In this document: in pieces, positions 1 to 7,544 of the stretch
How positions within the stretch are numbered: the first letter of the stretch is position 1
Layout: the number at the start of each line of letters is the position of its first letter
Assembly: GCA_964035575.1 (NCBI GenBank)
Contig: OZ037934.1
Span: 310,001 to 374,000 of the forward strand
Direction: 5' to 3'
DNA: 64,000 nucleotides
From: Rhynchopus sp. YZ270_cl-10
Lineage: Eukaryota > Euglenozoa > Diplonemea > Diplonemida > Diplonemidae
Notes under the pieces: generated by a model
The model's input: the letters and a program-made list of their open reading frames with translations, nothing else
Told to the model about the DNA's origin: nothing
Databases searched by the model: none
Made by a program: the position numbers and the translations under genes

Positions 1-546
1 CAAGCTGCTGCGATTCTTGAGGGCAATGCAGCGAGAGATGCTGCGATTACTAAGTTCTTTGACGCAACATTTGCTGCGCTGCATGCAGAATACAATTCCC
101 CTTCAACAAACCTTGCTGAGCGTATACGTCTGGTACAATATTTGGTTGCGCTTCTTAAGGACGATAGAGCAGGACTTGTTGAACACGCGCAGGTAGACGC
201 CTTTTGGGAGTCAGCATCGTCGTGTTTTGCACTGCCAACTTCCCTTTTAACCCGTTTAACTGCAATCCTCAGAGCAATCCTCAGAATGGTTGTTTGTGTG
301 TTTGTGGGTGCGTTTGCGTGGTGCGCACTGCTGTTTGTTGTGTGGGTCTTTCTGCAGTACTATACATGCGTGTATAATATTGCTCAGGGGACGGCAGCTG
401 AGGTGTGGGATGTGGTGGAGGTGGCGATGGACGTGTGCGTGGATGTCACGCGCGTGTGCGCAACGGCGCTACACTCTGTCTTGGTCGCAAGCCTCGAGGC
501 CTTCATACCGCAGGTCTACCAGTGCATCACCCACCACTTCAAGTAA
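1..546 (+). CDS. 5'-truncated membrane protein, unrecognised
   Basis: The frame is open from the first base of the window, so the true start lies upstream. It reads about 181 residues to a TAA at 544-546. The first half is a mixed helical region; a strongly hydrophobic stretch at about 286-390 (near residues 96-125, rich in V, F, W, L) is a likely membrane span, followed by a short Cys- and Val-rich tail. I do not recognise the family. The stop codon lies inside a perfect donor-like GTAAGT (543-548), so the written C-terminus may be an artefact: a cis-intron 543-850 would continue the protein through 851-989. Codon use and strand agree with the other host genes. Confidence 0.6.
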   Translation, partial: QAAAILEGNAARDAAITKFFDATFAALHAEYNSPSTNLAERIRLVQYLVALLKDDRAGLVEHAQVDAFWESASSCFALPTSLLTRLTAILRAILRMVVCVFVGAFAWCALLFVVWVFLQYYTCVYNIAQGTAAEVWDVVEVAMDVCVDVTRVCATALHSVLVASLEAFIPQVYQCITHHFK

Positions 547-850
547 GTCTCGTCTCTCGACCAAGTCTCTTCTCTGGATGTGCACGCGAAGCATGTGCAC
601 CTTCAAAACGTCTCCTTTTCCTCTCTTTCAACTTTTTTCACTTGGTCCTCTTCTTTATACACAACAAACCAAAAGCTCTTCTCCCCCCAGTACTTTTTCA
701 GTCGTGCGTCAACTATACTTTTGCAACTCCACAGAGTTCGGCACACAGTGCACCAGTGTCAGCAAAGAGAAAGCCGCTGCACCTTGTTGTTCTTCTGGAA
801 CACAGTTCCTTTTGTTTCTAATGTTCGTCCACTCTCCTTTCCCTTATCAG
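543..850 (+). other. candidate cis-spliced intron
   Basis: Donor GTAAGT follows the coding AA at 541-542. A branch-like TTCTAATG (about 815-825), a pyrimidine run and TTATCAG (acceptor AG 849-850) follow. Splicing would give an exon 851-989 that stays open for about 46 codons and ends in TAG. This is inference from splice-site consensus and frame only; the unspliced reading ending at 546 is equally possible. Confidence 0.35.
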
Positions 851-951
851 TACACATCTCCCACTACCTTGGCCTACAGTGCAACGGGAGCGTATTGCAA
901 TAACAATATCACCACAGAATATTACACTACACACAAAAACAAACAGAGTGT

Positions 952-1314
952 ATGGGGAGGTTACGCAGTGGGAGGAGGGAGACGGGTAGACGGAATTGTT
1001 TAGGGTTTTTGTATATGGGTGTACGTCGGAGGGGACATGGTACGGGTGATGGGGCAGGTGGACTCTCGTTGGCAAAGGATATGCGGACAGCCGTCTCCAC
1101 CATGTACGGGGTGCAGGCATCAGGGGAGCTGCACTGTGTGCTTGAGAGGCAGACCCACGCTGTGTTCAAGGTATCGTCGGAATGGGCCTCCCGGGTCTGG
1201 GCAAGCGCTACACTACACCAAAACGCCGAAACCTCCCTCGATGTCTTTGGCCTCACCGCCGTTGTTTCAACCCTCCTCCGCAAGGTTCCTCGAGAAAAAG
1301 CTCCCTCAAATTGA
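952..1314 (+). CDS. small hypothetical protein (doubtful)
   Basis: A 120-codon frame in an unusually GC-rich stretch. The part from the ATG at 1081 onward looks protein-like, with an ordered mix of charged and hydrophobic residues; the first 40 residues are Gly/Arg-rich and may be untranslated. Later in-frame ATGs (1015, 1081 and 1102) are alternative starts. It overlaps the possible last exon of the preceding gene. No family is recognised. Strand and base composition fit a host gene, but both other + frames and the minus strand are also partly open here. Confidence 0.35.
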   Translation: MGRLRSGRRETGRRNCLGFLYMGVRRRGHGTGDGAGGLSLAKDMRTAVSTMYGVQASGELHCVLERQTHAVFKVSSEWASRVWASATLHQNAETSLDVFGLTAVVSTLLRKVPREKAPSN

Positions 1315-1554
1315 AAGTGATCTGCAAAAAAGGTCGTTTCTAGCCTTTTGGTAGGTAGGTACCGCGAAGGGAGGAGGGATCGTTGTGCCAATACAAGAAA
1401 AGCATCAGTCAAAGGCTTGTCCTCATAGTAGTTTTTGCTGATTTTCTAGCCCCCCTTTGTTTGTTTGTTTGTTTTTTTTTTTTTTTTTTGTGAGGAAACA
1501 TCCTCATTTTTTGTTGATGCAAAAAAGGGCATTTTTTTTAATCGTTTTTTAAAC

Positions 1555-1640
1555 TTGGTTTGGGGGTCCACCCCTGGTTATTGTACCAAAGGTACGCTGT
1601 TCGCGGGGTGTTGTATTTCAGTTCAATTTTTTTCTCCCCC
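1555..1640 (+). repeat. intergenic hairpin repeat, family B
   Basis: Copy of the unit that begins GGGGTCCACCCC, carries a TGTACCAAAGGTACG hairpin and ends TTGTATTTCA plus a T/C-rich tract. Here the tract runs into the splice acceptor of the BILBO1-like gene. Same orientation as the genes. Confidence 0.6.
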
Positions 1641-1656
1641 CCATTTACACTTTCAG
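1625..1656 (+). promoter_or_regulatory. probable trans-splice acceptor of the BILBO1-like gene
   Basis: Pyrimidine tract 1625-1642 followed by TTTCAG with the AG at 1655-1656, 31 bases before the ATG at 1688. This is the arrangement used for spliced-leader addition in Euglenozoa; an RNA 5' end would be needed to prove it. Confidence 0.5.
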
Positions 1657-1687
1657 GGAAATATTTGACAAAAGAAAATACAAGAAA

Positions 1688-3640
1688 ATGGTGTTCACAG
1701 TACTTGCCGCCGCCGATCTGTTTGGATCAAAACTGAACTTCGAGATTGACTTTGATGCGCTCCCCTCCATGACCGAGCTCCAGGAGAAGGTGACCGCTGT
1801 GTTCGCAGCAGAGGCCTCTGTTCGCCGTCCACGCCACATCCCGGTGTCGCCTTTCATCCCCCATCGCATGCAAACCTATGATGAGCGGGTCGAGCTGTGG
1901 GTAGACCTGGTGAGCACGACACAGCTCCAGGACTATGCTCAGGTGTACATCTTCCAGCGAGACAGCGCCTACCATAAGGAGATTCAAAGCAAAATCCCGC
2001 CTCCAGTGAAACCACTGCAGTACACTGCCGCAGCCACGACCTCGCTGCCGCCACCGGCAGTCTCGCATTCTCCATCGCGCGAAGCTTCTCCTGCATATGC
2101 GGCTGCAGCGGCAGTTCCTTTGCCTTTACCTCTGGCAGTGCCGGTGCCTGCTTCTCCAGTGTACTCTGCGCCTCCGATTTTGCCGGATCCGGTATTGACA
2201 CACATGGCAGCCTCGGTTGATCTATTGTCTGCTGCGGCATCGTCCCATACAGCGGTGTTGAACGCAAACGCAGTGCACGCTGCGAACGCTGCTGTGTCTG
2301 CGAATATCGCGGCTCACGTTGCTGCATCGTCTCCTCTGCGTGCGACGCGGTCGGTTTCCCCTGCGGGTGGTGGCGGCTTTCCGACATCCTCGGGAGGAGA
2401 GGCGACGTTGCAGGAGAAGGTGATGATTGTGTTCGATGAGATTGACAGCTCGAGGCAGAGGTTGGTGACGAAGGAGGAGTGGGGGCTGATCTTCCGCAGA
2501 ACGGAGCTGCAGGAGTATGAAGCGGACCTCTTCCTGAAGGCGGATCAGAACGGCGATGCGCGGGTCTCCTTCACAGAGTTTCAGCGTTTTGCGGAGTTGT
2601 ACCCTACCGTTTTGGATTCTTTGTACTACAGACTGCGTGATTATTGGTTGGTGAAGAAGCAGGCCGACAGCTTGGATGTTGCGCAGAAAACCTTAGATGC
2701 GCTTCGTGAAAAGGAAGCGGAAGCGCGGATGGAGGTGAGCAGGGCGCAGAGCGACATCACCGCCCAGGAGGACCAGATCACCCGGCAAGGTGTAGAGGTG
2801 GGGGTGTCTCAGGGGAGGGAGCGCGACGCACTTGCGGTGCTGGAGGCGGCGCAGCAGGAGACGGAGCGGTGCAGGGCGGCAATGCAGATGCACGCCACCG
2901 AGCTTGTTGCGGTGCGGGAGAAGGAAGTGAAGGAGCAGATCGCCCACGACGCTGCTGCCAAAGAAACTGAAGAAGCCGCCTTCAGGAGGAAGGTCGCTGC
3001 AGAAGAAACCGCGAGGGCCCAGCAACGTCTCGACGACATCATGAAGCTTCTCGAAGAACAACAAACCGAGCTTGCCCGCTGCAAAGAAACTGAGGTGCAG
3101 GCCGGCGCAGACCACCTCTCCGCGCAATCAACCCAGCAGACCCTCGAATCTAACCTTGACGCCGCACGTCGCGACACCAAGCTCGTTGATGACACCCTCC
3201 AGGTCGCAGATCAGGAGCTTCAAAAAGCGCAGGAGCGTGAAAGAGAGTGCGCCGCAGTGCACATCCAGGCAAAGGAGGAGACAGTACGACAGACCGCGAA
3301 GAAGGACCAAGATGAACACGAATTGATGATTCGCAAGGAGCTTCTCACACAGAAGACTGCGGCAGAAGAGGCATCAACCAGAACCGTTGAGGCACAGCTG
3401 GGGGTGACAAACGGCATTCAAGCAGAGCACGAAGAACTTCTGGGCACCTGCGCAGGGACGAGACAAGAGGAAACACCCCTCATCGCACAGGAGGTCCGCC
3501 TCAGGGCTGCGCGAGACAACCTTGACCAAGAAGAGGCTCGTCTTCGCACCGACCACCAAAACTTCCACAACAACACCGGACGTGCCCAAGTACCCTCCCC
3601 GATGGTGCTCCAGTCGTTCTCTCACTCCCCTGCAAGGTAA
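1688..3640 (+). CDS. BILBO1: BILBO1-like flagellar pocket collar protein
   Basis: Encodes 650 residues. Residues 1-105 match what I know of the BILBO1 N-terminal domain: opening MVFTVLAAADLF, then RRP, WVDLV, a YIFQ-like strand, HKE and IPPPVKP in the same order. Residues 106-235 are a Pro/Ala-rich linker. Two EF-hands follow at about 243-300; the second has a good calcium loop, DQNGDARVSFTE. From about 320 to 635 it is an almost unbroken coiled coil rich in Glu, Gln, Ala and Arg. The Trypanosoma brucei protein is slightly shorter with the same order of parts. In that organism BILBO1 polymerises through its coiled coil to form the collar around the flagellar pocket neck, so a cytoskeletal scaffold role is inferred here. 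The start is chosen because homology begins at this Met. The longer linker is the main difference. Confidence 0.85.
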   Translation: MVFTVLAAADLFGSKLNFEIDFDALPSMTELQEKVTAVFAAEASVRRPRHIPVSPFIPHRMQTYDERVELWVDLVSTTQLQDYAQVYIFQRDSAYHKEIQSKIPPPVKPLQYTAAATTSLPPPAVSHSPSREASPAYAAAAAVPLPLPLAVPVPASPVYSAPPILPDPVLTHMAASVDLLSAAASSHTAVLNANAVHAANAAVSANIAAHVAASSPLRATRSVSPAGGGGFPTSSGGEATLQEKVMIVFDEIDSSRQRLVTKEEWGLIFRRTELQEYEADLFLKADQNGDARVSFTEFQRFAELYPTVLDSLYYRLRDYWLVKKQADSLDVAQKTLDALREKEAEARMEVSRAQSDITAQEDQITRQGVEVGVSQGRERDALAVLEAAQQETERCRAAMQMHATELVAVREKEVKEQIAHDAAAKETEEAAFRRKVAAEETARAQQRLDDIMKLLEEQQTELARCKETEVQAGADHLSAQSTQQTLESNLDAARRDTKLVDDTLQVADQELQKAQERERECAAVHIQAKEETVRQTAKKDQDEHELMIRKELLTQKTAAEEASTRTVEAQLGVTNGIQAEHEELLGTCAGTRQEETPLIAQEVRLRAARDNLDQEEARLRTDHQNFHNNTGRAQVPSPMVLQSFSHSPAR

Positions 3641-3860
3641 ATTTGAAGAGAACAATAGATTTATATTTTTTTGATGGCTAGCACCGTGGATCAGTCGGAG
3701 GGTGTGCCTGCATCAACACCGTCTTATTATTTTTTTTTGCATGCGCAAAATGTGCGAAGACGGGGGGTTTTTTTCGCCTTCAGTTTTTTTTTTTTGTTTT
3801 TTTTTAGATTCCCGTTGTATTCATTCTTGTAGTTTTTTTCCCCCTCTCTTTTTTTGTTTT

Positions 3861-3912
3861 AAGGTGACTAAGCACGAGAGGAATTGGATTCATCTTATAA
3901 ACTTTTCCTTTG
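3861..3912 (+). repeat. family A hairpin module (right arm altered)
   Basis: Starts AAGGTGACTAAGC, loop ACGAGAG, ends TCATCTTATAAAC plus a T/C tract. The inner right arm has drifted (GAATTGG in place of GCTTAGG), but the outer arm CATCTT is kept. Confidence 0.65.
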
Positions 3913-4135
3913 TTTGTATTCTATTTCCAATATTCCATCCCCTTTCCCTTTCCCCAAGTTGTTGTTTTTTTCATTCAATTTTGTTGCGTTCGTTCGGGAG
4001 ACTGTGTCAGATGTAGTTCAATCGGGGTGTGCCTGCATCAACTCCCATTTTTGCTTTTTTTTAATTTTTGATTTTTTTTTTGAAATATTTGTATGTACCT
4101 TTTGCTTTTCTTTGTTTATTCTCTTTTTCTTTTTT

Positions 4136-4225
4136 GACTGCATGGTTGGGGTGTCCACCCCGGTACAACCGGTCATTTGTACCAAAAAGGTACACTGTTC
4201 ACGGGCTGTTGTATTTCAAGTCAAC
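4136..4225 (+). repeat. family B module, full-length copy
   Basis: Contains a GGGGTG / CACCCC hairpin, then GGTACAA and TTGTACC arms around CCGGTCAT, then GGTACACTG, and finally TTGTATTTCAAG with a CAACTTTTT tract. One of the most complete copies in the window. Same orientation as the genes. Confidence 0.7.
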
Positions 4226-4589
4226 TTTTTATTTTTTTGATACCCCCCTCCTCTCCCCTCCCCCACTCCACCCACAAACGCTCTCCCCCCCCTCACCCTC
4301 ACCCTTACCCAAATATTACTTCGAAGAAAAAAAAGTAGAAGAAAAACGTGCACTCCCTAGTGTGTGCTTGTTGTCTAACCATGAAAACTAAACGTATCCC
4401 CGCCACTCCCCCATATTGTTTGTTGCTGTGCGAGAATGGTGTGAAATGCTTAGTCCAGGCGGAGCTTCGGAAAAAATTTTTCCACGCGGAACCATTCATC
4501 AATGATCCTTTCATTCATCTGACCGAGGAGAGGAGTATAGAAGAAAATTCTGCTGTCAAAAACAAACAACACGCACAGATTCCTTACAC

Positions 4590-5750
4590 ATGTCTCAACA
4601 ACAACAAAAAGAAAAAATGTCTCCCAGTCTCTGGCTCCTGAGGCATCTTCCTGGATGGGTCTCTGTGCACGAGGTGGTGAGCAGTGTGATGTGCTCAGAC
4701 TCATCTGAGTTTTGCACAGTGGTGGACCGCATGCTCGGGAGCCAGGAGGTTCTCCTGGAGACGGTGTCGCGGGGTACGCCGACCCTGCCTGTGGAGTGGG
4801 TAGTGGGATACGGCGTGGAGATATCCCGCTACCACGCCCGCAAGGCCCCGACGCCTCGGCGGTCGCGCACCGTCATTGTTCACTGCATCACAGACACGCC
4901 CCCTACCCTCAAGTTCGCCCTGGCGAACCTCGACGCAATGGGGTTTCCGATCCAAAATGTGGACTACGTGTGCACATCGGAGAAGAAGCCAAGGATTCAT
5001 GACCTCCACTTCTTTTACGTGGTCATGAAGTCCGCCAGAGCGGCGATGGAGGTGGTGCCTGACGGGACGTTGCCTCTGGCGCCGTGGTGTGACGCGTTGT
5101 ACTGCCACGCGACGAGGACGTACCTGCACGTCTTGCAGTTGGCGCATGAGGGGTGGGTGCCGAGGAAGCTTTTGTGTCAGTGGTGGAGTGCGCCGCAGGA
5201 CGCAGTGTCGTTCCTCCCCGTTCCGGTCGTCCAGCCCCCCCTCTTCTTCGGCGATGCGGACCCGGCCGCAGCAGCAGCAGCACCCCTCTTCTTCGGCGAC
5301 GCGGACCCGGCCGCAGCAGCATCCCCCCCTTCGCCACCCTTCGGCGAGATGCCCCTGCTCGCCAATCGGAAGGAGGCGCGGAAGGAGGTGCGCGAGCTCC
5401 GGGGGCTTGCGCAGTCGATGCCAGAGAGCATCGCGCACGACGTGGTGCCCTTGGCGGAGGGTGAGGGCGGAGGGAGGGTTTGCCGGACCGACGTCCACAA
5501 GGAGGAGGATGAGGCCACACGCAGCAGCCGGTCCTCCGCTCGGAGCGAAGGTGTCAGCGACTCGCCCACGGGGGACCAACCCGATCCTGAACCTGAACGT
5601 GCGGAGGCTTTATTCGGTACTCAGAGCACACAGACGACGGAGGTAGTGCTGCCCTGGGTGCAGAGTGAAGTTTTTCCGTTTGTATTGCAAATCTGCTTTT
5701 TTTTTGTGGGCCTAGAAGCCTGCTTCATCGCTTCATTTTTTTATTTTTAG
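4590..5750 (+). CDS. hypothetical protein with tandem LFFGDADP repeat
   Basis: 386 codons, no recognised family. Residues 1-210 look like an ordered domain (many W, H and C, several beta-like stretches). Residues 210-250 hold two copies of LFFGDADPAAA. The remainder is charged and low in complexity. The last 20 or so residues are hydrophobic (Phe-rich) and are encoded by a dispersed repeat, GTGGGCCTAGAAGCCTGC at 5706-5723, that recurs at 5986-6003. So the natural C-terminus may have been replaced by repeat sequence. The ATG at 4617 (residue 10) is an alternative start; an acceptor-like AG lies at 4577-4578. Function unknown. Confidence 0.65.
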   Translation: MSQQQQKEKMSPSLWLLRHLPGWVSVHEVVSSVMCSDSSEFCTVVDRMLGSQEVLLETVSRGTPTLPVEWVVGYGVEISRYHARKAPTPRRSRTVIVHCITDTPPTLKFALANLDAMGFPIQNVDYVCTSEKKPRIHDLHFFYVVMKSARAAMEVVPDGTLPLAPWCDALYCHATRTYLHVLQLAHEGWVPRKLLCQWWSAPQDAVSFLPVPVVQPPLFFGDADPAAAAAAPLFFGDADPAAAASPPSPPFGEMPLLANRKEARKEVRELRGLAQSMPESIAHDVVPLAEGEGGGRVCRTDVHKEEDEATRSSRSSARSEGVSDSPTGDQPDPEPERAEALFGTQSTQTTEVVLPWVQSEVFPFVLQICFFFVGLEACFIASFFYF

Positions 5751-5807
5751 CAAAATTAAACAGAGCACAAAGCACTTTCAAAAACAAACAAGAAACATCT
5801 CATACCC

Positions 5808-5865
5808 TCAGTTTCTTTGTACACTGTTCACGAGAGGGCTTCGTATTTCAGGACAACTTTTTTTT
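5808..5865 (+). repeat. family B module (short form)
   Basis: CCCTCAGTTTCTTTGTACAC, then ACGAGAGGGCTTCGTATTTC and a CAAC plus T tract. The next copy, at 6398, shares the same CCCTCAGTTTC lead-in. Confidence 0.6.
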
Positions 5866-6397
5866 AATGCACCTTCAACTTCTCTCTCTCTCTTTTTTTT
5901 GTTTTTTGTTTTTCCAACGTTTTTTCATATAGGAAACGATAAGATGTAACACCTTTTCCGTTAATCTCAATTTTTACTTTTTTTTGTGGGCCTAGAAGCC
6001 TGCATCGCTTTATTGTTGTGACTCAAAACCCCCTAAGTACACCACAAAATAATCACAAACGAAGTACAAAAATTACACACTTTATTTTTGGGGATGAGCC
6101 ACACCAATTTACACCATTTTTTTTTTTTTTTTTTTTTTTTTTTGTTTGGGAACATCTTTGTTGATCCCTCTTCCTATGCTATCAATTTATTGATTGCATA
6201 TGTTGAAATACTTTTGTATGCGCCTTCAAGCTCAAACTCTGGTGGGTTTTTTACCCCACCGATGCTTGTTGTTTTTTTGCTTGCTTTTTTTTTGCTTGCT
6301 TTTTTTTGCTTGTTTTTTCCCCCTTCCCTCTCCCCCCCCCCACACCACAAAAAAGGGAGAAGCCAAATGTGTACACAAAAGTATTCATTTGACTTAC

Positions 6398-6470
6398 CCC
6401 TCAGTTTCTTTGTACACTGTCATGAGTGGGCTTTGTATTTTAAGTCAACCATTTTTTTTTTTTTTTTTTT
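6398..6470 (+). repeat. family B module (short form)
   Basis: Same lead-in as the copy at 5808; the loop reads ATGAGTGGGC instead of ACGAGAGGGC. It ends AAGTCAACC plus a long T tract. Confidence 0.55.
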
Positions 6471-6544
6471 TTAGTCTAGAATAATTTGAACGAATGAAGC
6501 TTCCACCTCCTTTTCAAAGTCAGGCCAGAGTCCCACACTTTTAG

Positions 6545-6830
6545 GACCTGCCACACCTTGGGGAAAGGTGTGCTGCCTGCCCCACGTATGACCGAGACTT
6601 GCACAAGATGCTTTGTCTTTTTGCTCAGGGAAATCGGCAACGACCTGTCAGCAACCTGTTAATATAGGGGGGATGTGCCCTTTTTAAATTTACCATTGCA
6701 TTTTGTGTATGCTTATGTGTGTGTGTGTCTTTTCACCCAAAATCGCAAGGGAAATTAAAAAATGGCACCCCCCCCTACGTCAACGACCTGTCAGCGATCT
6801 GTCAATATCGACCCCTATTGAGCCAAATTA
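6545..6830 (+). repeat. dispersed repeat, family Q
   Basis: Carries ATAGGGGGGATGTGCCC, a TTTACCATTGCATTTTGTG segment, a CACCCAAAATCG segment and CCTGTCAATATCGACCCC. The same order recurs at 35240-35410; part of it recurs twice at 27300-27400. No ends or target-site duplications could be fixed by eye. Confidence 0.55.
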
Positions 6831-7544
6831 TTATTTTTTGATGGGACATTGTCACGAGTGGGCTGTGTATTTCATCGAGAAAGATATTTTTTTTTTTGTG
6901 AGGAGAAAACCAAAAAACGAAAACGAAGCTTGCAAAATGATAGTGGGTGGGATTTTTTTTTTTTGTACTGTTTTCTTCTCTACCCCCCCCCCCCACGTAC
7001 AGAGGGCGATACTGGGGAAGCAAAAGACAAAATTCTGATTCGTGAATGTGTGTTTGTGTGTTTTGTGTGTTTTGGGTTCCCCATCGATCCTCGTTCCAAC
7101 CTTACTAACCGTAAGTGGTAAGCCCATGAGGGGCATGCTGCATTAGTCATTCTATATCTTGAAAGACTCCTGAGTCGAAGCAAAGCTTCTTAAACAAGTT
7201 TACTGTAGAGGAGTCTTTACAAGATAAAGACGAGTATACAAGTAAACTAAAAAAGGGGGGCGGGGGGAGATTCTTTTTTCCGTAGATGAGGAGAGGAGTA
7301 CGTACAGAGGGCGATACACCCATCGCACATGACCCTCACCAACCCTCTAAGGAAATACAAAAAGCTTTTTCCTGCGAAGCTTGTGCGTTGGCGTTTGAAA
7401 CACCTTGAGAAGACACCCGCAGGCAGTACCTCCAAGGCCCTGTTTCCGACCCAGATTCTGTGTCGAGACAACCACAAAAACGCTATCGCAGCCAAATAAA
7501 CGAAAGAAAAGGAAAAAGATGGAAACTAAAAGGACAAGAAACGC

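Larger units (their letters stand above)
3641..4589. other. intergenic region with repeat modules
   Basis: T-rich spacer with no gene seen. It holds two family F copies (about 3673-3725 and 3998-4048, core CAGTCGGAGGGTGTGCCTGC or similar), one family A hairpin (3861) and one long family B unit (4136-4225). A pyrimidine stretch and AG at 4577-4578 precede the next ATG. Confidence 0.6.
5751..7544. other. gene-free region with B and Q repeats
   Basis: Holds a second copy of the GTGGGCCTAGAAGCCTGC repeat (5986), three family B copies (5808, 6398 and 6841), long T tracts, and a family Q block (6545-6830) with CCTGTCAATAT motifs that recurs near 27300 and 35250. At 7150-7228 an imperfect inverted repeat (ATCTTGAAAGACTCCT and its complement) forms a short hairpin just outside the retroelement's 3' side. 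No coding frame looked convincing. Confidence 0.55.

Noticed and set aside
4701-5646. 292-codon minus frame and other frames inside 4590-5750
   Set aside because: GC-rich shadow frames; the + frame has the acceptor, the strand and a more protein-like composition.
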